Assembly: GCF_003020115.1 (NCBI RefSeq)
Contig: NZ_PYFX01000004.1
Span: 62,001-126,000, forward strand
Direction: 5' to 3'
Source: Bradyrhizobium sp. MOS002
GTDB taxonomy: Bacteria; Pseudomonadota; Alphaproteobacteria; Rhizobiales; Xanthobacteraceae
DNA length: 64,000 nucleotides
The notes beneath the pieces are model-generated. The model searched no databases and was not told the origin of the DNA. It saw nothing but the letters and a program-made list of their open reading frames with translations. Below are positions 18,492 to 27,418 of this stretch, piece by piece; positions within the stretch are counted from its first letter, which is position 1, and every line of letters starts with the position of its first letter. Both the position numbers and the translations under genes were made by a program.

Positions 18492-19580
18492 ATGAAAAGA
18501 CGAGATTTCATCAAGGTCACCGGGCTTGGTGCGGCGGGTGTCGCCACGCTCGCCGCTCCAGCGATCGCGCAGACGACGCCCGAGATCAAATGGCGCATGC
18601 CGACGAGCTGGCCGAAATCACTCGATACGCTCTATGGCGGTGCCGAGATGATGGCCAAGATGGTCGCGGAAGCGACCGACAACAAATTCCAGATTCAGAC
18701 ATTTGCCGGCGGCGAGATCGTGCCGGGCCTGCAGGTGCTCGATGCCGTGCAGAACGGCACCTGCGAAATCGGCCACACCGCGTCCTACTATTATTTCGGC
18801 AAGGACCCGACCTTCACCTTCGGATCGTCGGTGCCGTTCGGACCGAACATGCGCATCAACCAGGCCTGGTACACACTGGGCGGCGGCAGGGAGATTCTCA
18901 ACGAATTCTACAAGAAGTACAACGTCGTCTCGCTGCTTGCCGGCAACACCGGCTGTCAGATGGGTGGCTGGTTCCGCAAGGAGGTCAAGACGCCCCAGGA
19001 CTTCAGCGGGTTGAAATTCCGCATCGGCGGCTTCGCCGGAAAAGTGATGGCCAAACTCGGCGCGGTGCCGCAGCAGATCGCCGGAGGCGACATTTATCCG
19101 GCGCTGGAGAAGGGCACCATCGACGCCGCGGAATGGGTCGGACCCTATGACGACGAGAAGCTCGGCTTCGTCAAGGTCGCGCCGCATTATTACTTCCCGG
19201 GCTGGTGGGAAGGCGGGCCCATGCTTCTAGCCTTCGTCAACCAGGACAAGTGGAATGCGCTGCCGAAGCACTACCAGAGCATCCTCGAGCAGGCGGGTCA
19301 TTATGCCAACAACTGGATGATGGCCAAGTACGACCAGTCCAATCCACCGGCGTTGCGGCGCCTGCTCGCCGCCGGCGCCAAGCTGCATCCGTTCTCGCCC
19401 GAGGTCATGCAGGCCTGCTTCAAGGCATCAAAGGAGCTGCACACCGAAGTCTCGGCCACCAATCCGGACTTCAAGAAGGTCTATGAATCGCTGACCGCGT
19501 TCTCGAACAACGGATATCAGTGGTTCCAGGTCGCCGAAGTCGGCTATGACAACTTCATGGCGCGCAATTCGCAGAGCTGA
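18492..19580 (+). CDS. TRAP transporter solute-binding protein, TakP-like (copy 2)
   Basis: The 362-residue protein is closely related to the one at 10506-11597. It has the same Tat signal form (MKRRDFIKVTGLGAAG), followed by [65 protein letters not shown] and YFPGWWEGGPM. It probably binds an alpha-keto acid or related carboxylate in the periplasm. It converges on the dctM-dctQ permease genes, so it is their likely partner. AGGAAATC precedes the ATG. Differences in the pocket region (FGPNMRINQAW versus [11 protein letters not shown]) suggest a different ligand from copy 1. Confidence 0.92.
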   Translation: MKRRDFIKVTGLGAAGVATLAAPAIAQTTPEIKWRMPTSWPKSLDTLYGGAEMMAKMVAEATDNKFQIQTFAGGEIVPGLQVLDAVQNGTCEIGHTASYYYFGKDPTFTFGSSVPFGPNMRINQAWYTLGGGREILNEFYKKYNVVSLLAGNTGCQMGGWFRKEVKTPQDFSGLKFRIGGFAGKVMAKLGAVPQQIAGGDIYPALEKGTIDAAEWVGPYDDEKLGFVKVAPHYYFPGWWEGGPMLLAFVNQDKWNALPKHYQSILEQAGHYANNWMMAKYDQSNPPALRRLLAAGAKLHPFSPEVMQACFKASKELHTEVSATNPDFKKVYESLTAFSNNGYQWFQVAEVGYDNFMARNSQS

Positions 19581-19604
19581 TCGGGCGCGATCGGCCCAAA
19601 CGAA

Positions 19605-19637
19605 AGAACCCGGAGCGAAAGCTCCGGGTTCTTTTTT
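19605..19637. terminator. rho-independent terminator between convergent TakP-like and dctM genes
   Basis: A perfect 12-bp stem (AGAACCCGGAGC / GCTCCGGGTTCT) with a GAAA tetraloop and six T on the plus strand. On the minus strand it is followed by TTCGTTT, so it may serve both convergent genes. Confidence 0.9.
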
Positions 19638-19653
19638 ACGGGCGGGCCGGGCG

Positions 19654-21309
19654 CTATTGCTTCGGCTGGCCGAAGTCGAGCGGCGGCAGATCGATCTGGG
19701 GAATGTCGATCTTGATGCTGTTGGGATCGACTGTGGACTGCACGCCCTTGTAGTGCATCACCATCGACGGGAACGTGATCACCAGCAGCACCATGATGAG
19801 CTGGATGACCACGAACGGCACCGCGCCCCAATAGATCTGTCCCGTCGTGACCGGCTCCATGCGTTTGCCGGTGACGCGATCGGTATAACGTTCCTTCGGC
19901 GCGACCGAGCGCAAATAGAACAGCGCAAATCCGAACGGCGGGTGCATGAACGACGTCTGCATGTTGACGCCGAGGATGACGCCGAACCAGATCAGGTCGA
20001 TGCCGAGATGCTCGGCAGCCGGCCCGAGCAGCGGGATCACGATGAAGGCGAGCTCGAAGAAGTCGAGGAAGAACGCCAGCACGAACACGAAGGCGTTGAC
20101 GAAGATCAGGAAGCCGATCTGGCCGCCAGGTAGCGAGGTCAGCAGGTGCTCGACCCAGACGTGGCCGCTGACGCCGTAAAAGGTGAGCGAGAACACGCGT
20201 GCCCCGACCAGGATGAAGACGACGAAGGCAGAGAGCTTTGCCGTCGATTCGGTGGCCTGACGAACGAGGTCCCAGGTCAGGCGCCGTTTCATGGCACCGA
20301 GAATGAGGGCGCCGGCTGCGCCCATCGCACCGCCTTCGGTGGGCGTCGCGACACCGATGAAGATCGTGCCCAGCACCAGGAAGATCAGGAACAGCGGCGG
20401 CACCATGACGAAGGTGGTCTGTTGCGCCATCTTCGAGAGGAAACGGAAGCCCGTCAGCTTGTCGAGGACCCAGTTCGCGATAGCGACGAAGAACGCGAAG
20501 AGGATGCCGAAGAACATGCTGAGCACGACGAAGTCGGCGCCGTGGGTCTCCGAATTCCGCATCATGAACCAGCCGAACACACAGCTCGCCAGGAACAGGA
20601 CGCCGAGCGACCTCAGGCCGCGGTCGCCGCTCTCCTCGCGGAAGCCGATGGCTTCCTTCGGCAGGCCCGGGGCGGCGTTCGGGAAAATCAGGGTCACGAG
20701 AAAGGCGTATCCCGCGTAGAGGCCCGCGAGCACGAGACCCGGAATGAACGCGCCCTCATACATGTCGCCGACCGACTTGCCGAGCTGGTCGGCCATCACG
20801 ATCAGGACGAGCGAGGGCGGAATGATCTGCGCCAGCGTGCCGGAGGCAGCGATGATGCCGGTCGCCATGCGGCGGTCATAGCCGTAGCGCAGCATGATCG
20901 GCAGCGAGATCAGGCCCATCGAGATCACCGAGGCCGCCACGACGCCGGTCGTCGCCGCGAGCAGGGCGCCGACGAACACCACCGCGTAGGCGAGGCCGCC
21001 GCGGATGGTGCCGAACAATTGGCCGATGGTGTCGAGCAGATCCTCCGCCATGCCGGAGCGCTCAAGCACCAGCCCCATGAAGGTGAAGAAGGGAATGGCA
21101 AGCAGCGTGTCGTTGTTCATCACGCCGTAGACGCGCTCCGGCAGGGCCTGGAGAAAGTCCGGGTGGAATTGTCCGAGCTCGACGCCGATGATGGCGAAGA
21201 ACAGGCCGACGGCGCCGAGCGAAAATGCCGCCGGGTAGCCGAGCAGCAACACGACGACGAGCGTCGCGAACATGATGGGCGCCAGATTGGCGATAATAAA
21301 CGCGGTCAT
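19654..21309 (-). CDS. dctM: TRAP transporter large permease subunit DctM
   Basis: This inner-membrane protein of 551 residues has the DctM pattern of about twelve helices. LLLGYPAAFSLGAVGL is near the N-terminus, FTFMGLVLERSGMAEDLL follows, then GVVAASVISMGLISLPIML and ATPTEGGAMGAAGALI. It is longer than the usual 425-450 residues because of a central insertion around residues 230-320 with extra hydrophobic segments, as seen in the TakM subgroup. It forms the Na+-driven channel of the TRAP system. A strong ribosome site (GGGGAAG) precedes ATG 21309; dctQ is 27 bp upstream. Confidence 0.93.
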   Translation of the reverse strand: MTAFIIANLAPIMFATLVVVLLLGYPAAFSLGAVGLFFAIIGVELGQFHPDFLQALPERVYGVMNNDTLLAIPFFTFMGLVLERSGMAEDLLDTIGQLFGTIRGGLAYAVVFVGALLAATTGVVAASVISMGLISLPIMLRYGYDRRMATGIIAASGTLAQIIPPSLVLIVMADQLGKSVGDMYEGAFIPGLVLAGLYAGYAFLVTLIFPNAAPGLPKEAIGFREESGDRGLRSLGVLFLASCVFGWFMMRNSETHGADFVVLSMFFGILFAFFVAIANWVLDKLTGFRFLSKMAQQTTFVMVPPLFLIFLVLGTIFIGVATPTEGGAMGAAGALILGAMKRRLTWDLVRQATESTAKLSAFVVFILVGARVFSLTFYGVSGHVWVEHLLTSLPGGQIGFLIFVNAFVFVLAFFLDFFELAFIVIPLLGPAAEHLGIDLIWFGVILGVNMQTSFMHPPFGFALFYLRSVAPKERYTDRVTGKRMEPVTTGQIYWGAVPFVVIQLIMVLLVITFPSMVMHYKGVQSTVDPNSIKIDIPQIDLPPLDFGQPKQ

Positions 21310-21336
21310 GACTTCCCCCTAAACCGTCGCCAACGG

Positions 21337-21918
21337 CTACTTCTTTTCGATCGCTTCGACGAGGTGCTCGACCTCGGCCTCCAGTGCGGACACCTGCGAC
21401 TCGTGTGGGTCCGGGATCATGCCGCGCATGATCGCGATTCGCTTGATCAGCTCGGAGATGCCTTGAACGAGCAGGAGGGCGAAGCCGATCATGATCAGCG
21501 ACTTGGCCGGCCATTGCGGCAGGCCGCCCGCATTGCCGGATTGCTCGTTGATCTGGAGTGAGCGCAGGAAGAACGGTACCCCGGTGACGATCATGACGAC
21601 GGTCAGCGGGATCAGGAAGAAGATGTGCCCGATGATGTCGATGATGTTGCGGACCCGCTTCGGCATCATGCTGTTGAAGATGTCGATCCGGATGTGCTCG
21701 TTGTCGAGCAGCGTCCAGGACGCGCACAGCAGGAACACGATGCTGAAAAGCACCCATTGCAGCTCGAGCCACGAGTTGGAGGACGTGTCCAACGTCTTTC
21801 GAACGATCGCATTCAGCGCCGAGATGACGACGGCGAGCAGGATCAGCCAAGCCAGACGCTTGCCCGTCCAACGTGTGAACGCGTCAATTCCATTGCTCAG
21901 CTTCAGGAGCGCTTGCAA
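21337..21918 (-). CDS. dctQ: TRAP transporter small permease subunit DctQ
   Basis: A four-helix membrane protein of 193 residues (LAWLILLAVVISALNAIV, LQWVLFSIVFLLCASWTLL, ILPLTVVM-type third helix, SLIMIGFALLLVQGISELI). W-TLLDNEHIRIDIF is the DctQ signature. The C-terminus is a charged tail ending AIEKK. The start is a TTG at 21918, chosen because a perfect GGAGGA ribosome site lies 6 nt upstream; the frame open to 22035 has none. It forms the membrane complex with DctM and is transcribed first of the pair. Confidence 0.9.
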   Translation of the reverse strand: MQALLKLSNGIDAFTRWTGKRLAWLILLAVVISALNAIVRKTLDTSSNSWLELQWVLFSIVFLLCASWTLLDNEHIRIDIFNSMMPKRVRNIIDIIGHIFFLIPLTVVMIVTGVPFFLRSLQINEQSGNAGGLPQWPAKSLIMIGFALLLVQGISELIKRIAIMRGMIPDPHESQVSALEAEVEHLVEAIEKK

Positions 21919-22087
21919 GATTGGTCCTCCCCGATTTGCCCCGGCCGTCTTGACTGCGCCGAGTGGCGCGTTGGCTTGTCTCGCCGCGCAGGCATGAGGC
22001 AGCCGCACCAAACCAGCGAGTTTGCCGCCAGTCAATCGGAAGTTTGTTGATAGTTAAGGGGAATAAGCCGCGGCCGGCCAGCCGATG

Positions 22088-23122
22088 CTAGCCGCCGGTG
22101 ACGCTCATGTGCCTGCTGACGCTGGGACGGTCGTGGCGGCGGTCGATGATGAAGTCGTGGCCCTTGGGCTTGAGCCCAATGGCGCGGTCGATCGCATCCG
22201 CAAGCAGCGAATCGTCGTCCGATGCACGCAAAGGTTTGCGCAAATCGGAGGCATCCTCGTGGCCGAGGCAGGTGTGCAGCGTTCCTGTGCAAGTCACGCG
22301 CACGCGATTGCAGGATTCGCAGAAATTATGAGTCATCGGGGTGATGAAGCCGAGCTTGCCGCCGGTCTCGGCGATGCTGACATAGCGCGCCGGCCCGCCA
22401 GTGCTCTCGGCCAGATCCGTCAACGTGAATTGCTGGGCGAGGCGCGCGCGCACCAGCGACAGCGGCAGGTATTGATCGATTCGTCCCGATCCGATCTCGC
22501 CCATCGGCATGACCTCGATCAGCGTCAGCCCCATGCCCTTGCCGTGGGCCCAGCGCATCAGGTCGGGAAGTTCGTCCTCGTTGAGGTTCTTCAGCGCAAC
22601 GGCATTGATCTTGACTGCGAGGCCCGCAGCGCGTGCCGCCTCGATGCCTTCCAGCACCTTGTCGATCTCGCCCCACCGGGTGATCTCGCGAAACTTTAAC
22701 GGGTCGAGCGTGTCGAGCGAGACGTTGATGCGGCGGACGCCGCAATCGGCGAGCTCGCTTGCGTATTTCGCAAGCTGGGTGCCGTTGGTGGTCAGCGTCA
22801 GCTCGCTCAGCGCGCCGCTCTTGAGATGCCGCGACAGCGAGCGCACCAGTGTCATCACGTTGCGGCGGACCAGCGGCTCGCCGCCGGTGAGCCGCAGCTT
22901 CTTCACGCCCTTGGCAATGAAGGCCGAGCAGAGCCGATCGAGTTCCTCCAGCGTCAGCAGGTCCGCCTTGGGCAGGAACGTCATGTCTTCCGACATGCAG
23001 TAGAAGCAGCGCAGGTCGCAGCGGTCGGTGACGGACACGCGCAAATACGAGATGGTCCGCCCGAACGGATCGGTCATCGCGCTCGACAGCGCGGTGCGGG
23101 GGCTCGCGGAAAGTCCGTTCAT
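22088..23122 (-). CDS. moaA: GTP 3',8-cyclase MoaA
   Basis: A radical SAM enzyme of 344 residues for the first step of molybdenum cofactor synthesis. The N-terminal 4Fe-4S cluster motif C-x3-C-x2-C is Cys35, Cys39 and Cys42 in [11 protein letters not shown] second cluster site is in [21 protein letters not shown], and the protein ends with the Gly-Gly tail (SVTGG) that MoaA needs for activity. [10 protein letters not shown] is the SAM-binding motif. ATG 23122 is preferred to 23212, which lies upstream of family similarity. No other moa gene is adjacent. Confidence 0.96.
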   Translation of the reverse strand: MNGLSASPRTALSSAMTDPFGRTISYLRVSVTDRCDLRCFYCMSEDMTFLPKADLLTLEELDRLCSAFIAKGVKKLRLTGGEPLVRRNVMTLVRSLSRHLKSGALSELTLTTNGTQLAKYASELADCGVRRINVSLDTLDPLKFREITRWGEIDKVLEGIEAARAAGLAVKINAVALKNLNEDELPDLMRWAHGKGMGLTLIEVMPMGEIGSGRIDQYLPLSLVRARLAQQFTLTDLAESTGGPARYVSIAETGGKLGFITPMTHNFCESCNRVRVTCTGTLHTCLGHEDASDLRKPLRASDDDSLLADAIDRAIGLKPKGHDFIIDRRHDRPSVSRHMSVTGG

Positions 23123-23230
23123 ACCAGATGCCTTGTCACTTGCGGCGACGGGAGCAGCTTTGCTTGCGCGGCGCCCTGGACGCAATCTAAGCATCGGCGG
23201 CGTCAGAGACAATTGGGGGGATAACGGAGA

Positions 23231-23731
23231 TCAGCGCTTGCCCGCGTTCGGATCGGGAAACGGCGAGCCCGCGGCCGGTGCGGCAGCAGCAGCCGGGGCA
23301 GCGGCGGGCGCCGCCGGTTTCGGCTTCTTCGGCCGGTGCGGCTTGCGGACCGGTCTTGGCGGAGTGCTCGGCTGAAGTTCCGCAAAAACCGGGTTGGGGT
23401 CAGTGGTGACCGAGGCGGGCGTAGTAAAATCGCCGGGATTCTTGATGACGTTCACCGGCACGCTCGCTGGCTGGTATTTTGGCAGCGCGAAAGCGACCGT
23501 GAAGGGGGCGTCGGGGGCGGGAACCGAGACGGAGCAGGGGGTCTTGCAGCTTGCACCTAGTGAAGTCGTGGCGTCAGCACCCGGGGGGTTGGATTCGAGC
23601 CGGACCTGGACGGTCGGCGGGGCCGATTTGAACATGTCCCAGGAAGTCGAAGACATCGAGGAGCAGCCGCCAAGACTTGTTGCTCCCAGGAGGCTTACCC
23701 CTGCTAACGCAATCGCGATGACACGACGCAT
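23231..23731 (-). CDS. putative lipoprotein with Pro/Ala-rich tail
   Basis: The 166-residue protein has a lipoprotein signal (MRRVIAIALAGVSLL, lipobox LGGC) placing it in a membrane facing the periplasm. The middle resembles a PEGA-type beta sandwich (VQVRLESNPPGADATTS, then YQPASVPVNV). The C-terminus is a Pro/Ala/Lys-rich stretch (RPKKPKPAAPAAAPAA) likely to be disordered. ATG 23731 is chosen; a GTG two codons earlier is possible. Upstream, a near CtrA box (TTAG-N7-TTAA at 23821-23835) is seen. The function is unknown. Confidence 0.8.
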   Translation of the reverse strand: MRRVIAIALAGVSLLGATSLGGCSSMSSTSWDMFKSAPPTVQVRLESNPPGADATTSLGASCKTPCSVSVPAPDAPFTVAFALPKYQPASVPVNVIKNPGDFTTPASVTTDPNPVFAELQPSTPPRPVRKPHRPKKPKPAAPAAAPAAAAAPAAGSPFPDPNAGKR

Positions 23732-23863
23732 GACCACCCACTCTTACTGCGACGAACCGCCACATCCCGCGCGAACTTAGGAGCGTCGTTCCATGCAAGC
23801 AATTGGCGGGCCGCGCATAGTTAGCAGATGGTTAATGCGGGTCTGCGAAATAGGCAAGTGATA

Positions 23864-24556
23864 TCAATTGCTTGAGGGGGGCTGCACAGTCATCAGGCTG
23901 AGGGCTGCGGCCGGCAGGTCGCGCATGTGATGGATCAGCCGGTCCGGCTTCAGCTCGGCGATCGGCACGTCCGTATAGCCGAAGCTGACGCCGATCACGG
24001 GAACTCCGGCGCGCCGGGCCACGCCGACATCGGGTCCGGCATCGCCGACCATGATGCTGGCTTTGACGTCGCCGCCGGCCCGCGCCACCGTTTCGCGGAA
24101 AATGGTCGGATCGGGCTTCTGGACGCCAAAAGTGTCGGCGCCGCAGATCGCTGCGAAGCGCCGGCTCAGGTCGAGCTGGTCCAGCAGGCGCTTCGACAGC
24201 CATTCCAGCTTGTTGGTGCAGACCGCGAGGCGATGGCCCTGGGCCGCAAAATGGTCGAGCGCGGCCTCCAGCCCCTCGAAGGGACGGGATTCGACGGCGA
24301 TATTGTCGGCGTAATAGGCGATGAAATCGGCCGTCATCCGGTCCATGTCGGCAACCGTGACGCTGCGGCCCTCGGCCTCCAGCCCCCGCTCGATCAGCTT
24401 GCGGGCGCCGGCGCCGATCATGTTACGGGCTGAGGCCATCGGCACGGGCGGCAGCCCTTCGCGGTCGAGCACGTAATTGAGCGCGGTGATCAGGTCGGGC
24501 GCCGTATCCACAAGGGTGCCGTCGAGATCGAAGACGATGGTGTGGGAGGAGGTCAT
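23864..24556 (-). CDS. gph: phosphoglycolate phosphatase (HAD family)
   Basis: The 230-residue HAD phosphatase has motif I FDLDGTLVDTAPDL (nucleophile Asp10, acid Asp12), the cap domain between, motif II VCTNK, a Lys in VQKPDPTIF and motif IV MVGDAGPDVGVARRAG. It hydrolyses 2-phosphoglycolate to glycolate, a salvage step after DNA repair or Rubisco oxygenation. It is divergent from rpiA, a sugar-phosphate gene, with 177 bp between. Confidence 0.9.
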   Translation of the reverse strand: MTSSHTIVFDLDGTLVDTAPDLITALNYVLDREGLPPVPMASARNMIGAGARKLIERGLEAEGRSVTVADMDRMTADFIAYYADNIAVESRPFEGLEAALDHFAAQGHRLAVCTNKLEWLSKRLLDQLDLSRRFAAICGADTFGVQKPDPTIFRETVARAGGDVKASIMVGDAGPDVGVARRAGVPVIGVSFGYTDVPIAELKPDRLIHHMRDLPAAALSLMTVQPPSSN

Positions 24557-24733
24557 GGTCCAGCGCTACCGGCCCGGCCCCGCCCGCGCAAGGGCCGAAG
24601 CCATAAGATCACCTTATAAGATCGGTCCGGAAGCCTGTTCCCCCAGACCCTGTTCTCCGAGGGAAAACGAGGCTACACAGGCCGCCGCGAGCCTATCCGG
24701 CAGCCACACTCATAATTCAGGGACGGCGCAAAC

Positions 24734-25447
24734 GTGAACATGGACCAGTTGAAGCGGCAGGCTGCGGCGCGCGCCCTCGAGGACGTCCGTGACGGCATGC
24801 AGCTCGGGCTCGGCACCGGCTCGACCGCCAAACATTTCGTCGAGCTGCTCGGCGAGCGGGTCCGCGCCGGACTGAAAGTGATCGGCGTGCCGACCTCCGA
24901 GGCGACGCGCCTCGATGCAATGCGCTGCGGCGTGCCGCTGACCACGCTGGACGAGATCGACCATCTCGACATCACCGTCGACGGCGCCGACGAGATCGAC
25001 CCCGAACTCAATCTGATCAAGGGCGGCGGCGGCGCGCTGTTGCGCGAGAAGATCGTGGCGGCCGCCTCGGATCGCATGATCGTGATTGCCGACGACACCA
25101 AATGGGTGCCGACGCTCGGCCGCTTTCCGCTGCCGGTCGAAGTCATCCCGTTCGGGCTCGGCGCAACGCGTCGCGCGATCGAGAAGGCGTTTGCGGAATG
25201 CGGCGTTTCCGGGCAGATGGCGGTCCGCAAGGGCAAGGACGGCCACGTTTTCGTCACTGATGGCGGCCACTGGATCGTCGATGCCCAGCTCGAAAAGATT
25301 GAGGATCCCGCCCGCCTCGCCACGGCGTTGAGCGCGATCCCCGGCGTTGTCGAGCATGGTTTGTTCATCGGCTTGGCCAGCTCGGCTGTTTTGGCGGGTG
25401 GCGATGGAATCCGCGTGATTGAACGGCGAAAGCCGAAAGGAGACTAG
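24734..25447 (+). CDS. rpiA: ribose-5-phosphate isomerase A
   Basis: This 237-residue enzyme interconverts ribose 5-phosphate and ribulose 5-phosphate in the pentose phosphate pathway. The family motifs are [42 protein letters not shown] and VVEHGLFIG. The GTG at 24734 fits the weak ribosome site GGGA at 24720-24723 better than the ATG at 24740. The DUF2059 gene begins 2 bp after its stop, so the two are co-transcribed. Confidence 0.96.
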   Translation: MNMDQLKRQAAARALEDVRDGMQLGLGTGSTAKHFVELLGERVRAGLKVIGVPTSEATRLDAMRCGVPLTTLDEIDHLDITVDGADEIDPELNLIKGGGGALLREKIVAAASDRMIVIADDTKWVPTLGRFPLPVEVIPFGLGATRRAIEKAFAECGVSGQMAVRKGKDGHVFVTDGGHWIVDAQLEKIEDPARLATALSAIPGVVEHGLFIGLASSAVLAGGDGIRVIERRKPKGD

Positions 25448-25449
25448 GA

Positions 25450-25968
25450 ATGAAGAGCGTTTTGAAATTGTTGCCGGTCGCGACTCTCGCTGTGGGACTG
25501 GCCTTCTCGGTCGCCCCGGCCGCGGCCCAGCAGGCAGCGCCGCCGAAATCGTCACCGGCAGCCGTCGCGGCGGCCAAGGAGATCCTGACGATCAAGAACG
25601 CCAGTGCGATGTACGCCAACGCCGTGCCCGGCCTGGTCGATAAGACCAAGATCGCGCTGATCCAGCAGAACCTCAACTACCAGAAGGACCTCACCGAGGT
25701 CGCCCAGATCGTCGCCCAGCAGCTCAAGGGCCGCGAGAGCGAAATCGGTGATGGCATGGCGCAGGTCTATGCCAGCGAGTTCACCGAGCAGGAGCTGAAG
25801 GATCTCGTCACCTTCTACAAGTCGCCGCTGGGCAAGAAGCTGATCGAGGCCGAGCCGCGCGCCATCGGGCTGAGCATGGCCTTCATGAACTCCTGGGCCC
25901 AGAACTTCTCCGAGACCGTGATGGGCAACTTCCGCGCCGAGATGCGCAAGCGTGGCAAGGAAATCTGA
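25450..25968 (+). CDS. DUF2059 domain secreted protein
   Basis: A 172-residue precursor with a signal peptide (LLPVATLAVGLAFSVAPAAA, cleavage near residue 27). The DUF2059 domain is visible as YASEFTEQELKDLVTFYKSPLGKKLIEAEP. The family is periplasmic and of unknown function. It is placed 2 bp after rpiA and 55 bp before gor; this cluster recurs in related genomes as far as I recall. Confidence 0.88.
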   Translation: MKSVLKLLPVATLAVGLAFSVAPAAAQQAAPPKSSPAAVAAAKEILTIKNASAMYANAVPGLVDKTKIALIQQNLNYQKDLTEVAQIVAQQLKGRESEIGDGMAQVYASEFTEQELKDLVTFYKSPLGKKLIEAEPRAIGLSMAFMNSWAQNFSETVMGNFRAEMRKRGKEI

Positions 25969-26023
25969 CAGTCCCTATCTGATCAGAATCCGGATCATGT
26001 TCTGAAAGAGGTCGGAGTGGACA

Positions 26024-27412
26024 ATGGCTGAATTCGACGTCGACCTCTTTGTCATCGGTGGCGGTTCGGGCGGCGTGCGTGCCGCCCGCATCGCGGCCGG
26101 TTACGGCGCCCGCGTGATGATCGCGGAAGAGTACCGCATGGGCGGGACCTGCGTGATCCGCGGCTGCGTGCCGAAGAAGCTGTTCGTCATCGGCTCGCAT
26201 TTCCGCCATGAGATCGAGGACGCCGCCGGTTTTGGCTGGACCGTTCCGCCTGCGACCTTCGACTGGCCGACGCTGATCGCCAACAAGGACAAGGAGATCG
26301 CGCGTCTGGAGGCGGCTTATACCGCCAATGTCGAGAAGTCAGGCGCGCAAATCGTCAAGAGCCGCGCGGTGATCGAGGACAAGCACACCGTCCGCCTGCT
26401 CGAGAACGACAAGAAGATCACCGCAAAATACATTTTGATCGCTACCGGCGGCGCGCCCAATCATGGCGCTCCGATTCCCGGCATCGAGCACGTGATCTCC
26501 TCCAACGAGGCGTTTCACCTGACCAGGCTGCCGAAGCGGATCGTGATCCAGGGCGGCGGCTACATCGCGCTGGAGTTCGCCGGCATCTTCGCCGGCTTCG
26601 GCTCCGACGTCACGGTGATCTATCGCGGCGACAACATTCTTCGCGGTTTTGACGAGGATGTTCGCGCCCACGTCCGCGCCGAGATGGAGAAGCAGGGCAT
26701 CACCATCCTCACCGGCTGCACGGTGGCGAAGGTCGATCGCCACCGCGAGGAATTCACCACGCATCTGTCGAACGGATCGAGCCTCGCCTCCGACCAGGTG
26801 ATGTTCGCGATCGGCCGCCATCCCGCCGTCGCCAATCTCGGCCTGGAGAAGGCCGGCGTCGCCATCAACCCGCGGAACGGCGGCATCGCGGTCGACCATT
26901 TCTCGAAGAGCTCGGTCGACAGCATCTATGCGATCGGCGACGTCACCCATCGCTTCAACCTGACGCCGGTCGCGATCCGCGAGGGCCACGCGTTCGCCGA
27001 CACCGTGTTCGGCAAGCGCGAGGTGCAGGTGGATCACGCCAACATCCCGACCGCCGTGTTCTCGCAGCCGGAGGTCGGCACCGTCGGCCTCACCGAGACC
27101 GAGGCGCGCGCGCAATTCAGCCATGTCGACATTTACAAGACCACGTTCCGCCCCATCAAGGCGACGATGTCGGGCCGCGATACCCGCGTGCTGATGAAAC
27201 TCGTCGTCGACGGTTCAACCGATCGCGTGCTCGGCTGTCACATCGTCGGCGATGCCGCGGCTGAGATCACGCAGGCGGTCGCGATTGCAGTGAAAATGAA
27301 GGCGACCAAGGCCGATTTCGATGCGACGATCGCGTTGCATCCGACCGCGTCCGAAGAGCTCGTCACCATGCGCACACCGACCGCACGCCACGTCCGCCAG
27401 GCGGCGGAGTAA
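26024..27412 (+). CDS. gor: glutathione-disulfide reductase
   Basis: A flavoprotein disulfide reductase of 462 residues. The N-terminal FAD motif is VIGGGSGGVRAARIAA, the redox pair is Cys43 and Cys48 in GGTCVIRGCVPKK, the NADPH motif is GGGYIALEFAGIF, and the C-terminal active-site motif is HPTASEE. The first redox-site spacing C-x4-C and the absence of a mercury or lipoamide signature support Gor. It keeps glutathione reduced with NADPH. GGAG precedes ATG 26024 by a suitable distance. It ends 6 bp from the convergent bicupin gene. Confidence 0.94.
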   Translation: MAEFDVDLFVIGGGSGGVRAARIAAGYGARVMIAEEYRMGGTCVIRGCVPKKLFVIGSHFRHEIEDAAGFGWTVPPATFDWPTLIANKDKEIARLEAAYTANVEKSGAQIVKSRAVIEDKHTVRLLENDKKITAKYILIATGGAPNHGAPIPGIEHVISSNEAFHLTRLPKRIVIQGGGYIALEFAGIFAGFGSDVTVIYRGDNILRGFDEDVRAHVRAEMEKQGITILTGCTVAKVDRHREEFTTHLSNGSSLASDQVMFAIGRHPAVANLGLEKAGVAINPRNGGIAVDHFSKSSVDSIYAIGDVTHRFNLTPVAIREGHAFADTVFGKREVQVDHANIPTAVFSQPEVGTVGLTETEARAQFSHVDIYKTTFRPIKATMSGRDTRVLMKLVVDGSTDRVLGCHIVGDAAAEITQAVAIAVKMKATKADFDATIALHPTASEELVTMRTPTARHVRQAAE

Positions 27413-27418
27413 CTCCGC

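Noticed and set aside
23821-23835. CtrA-like box TTAG-N7-TTAA upstream of the lipoprotein gene
   Set aside because: One mismatch in a 4-bp half-site makes a chance match likely; kept only as a note.
25983-26005. Hairpin TCAGAA...TTCTGA before gor
   Set aside because: Only 6-bp arms and an 11-nt loop; expected by chance in this amount of intergenic DNA.
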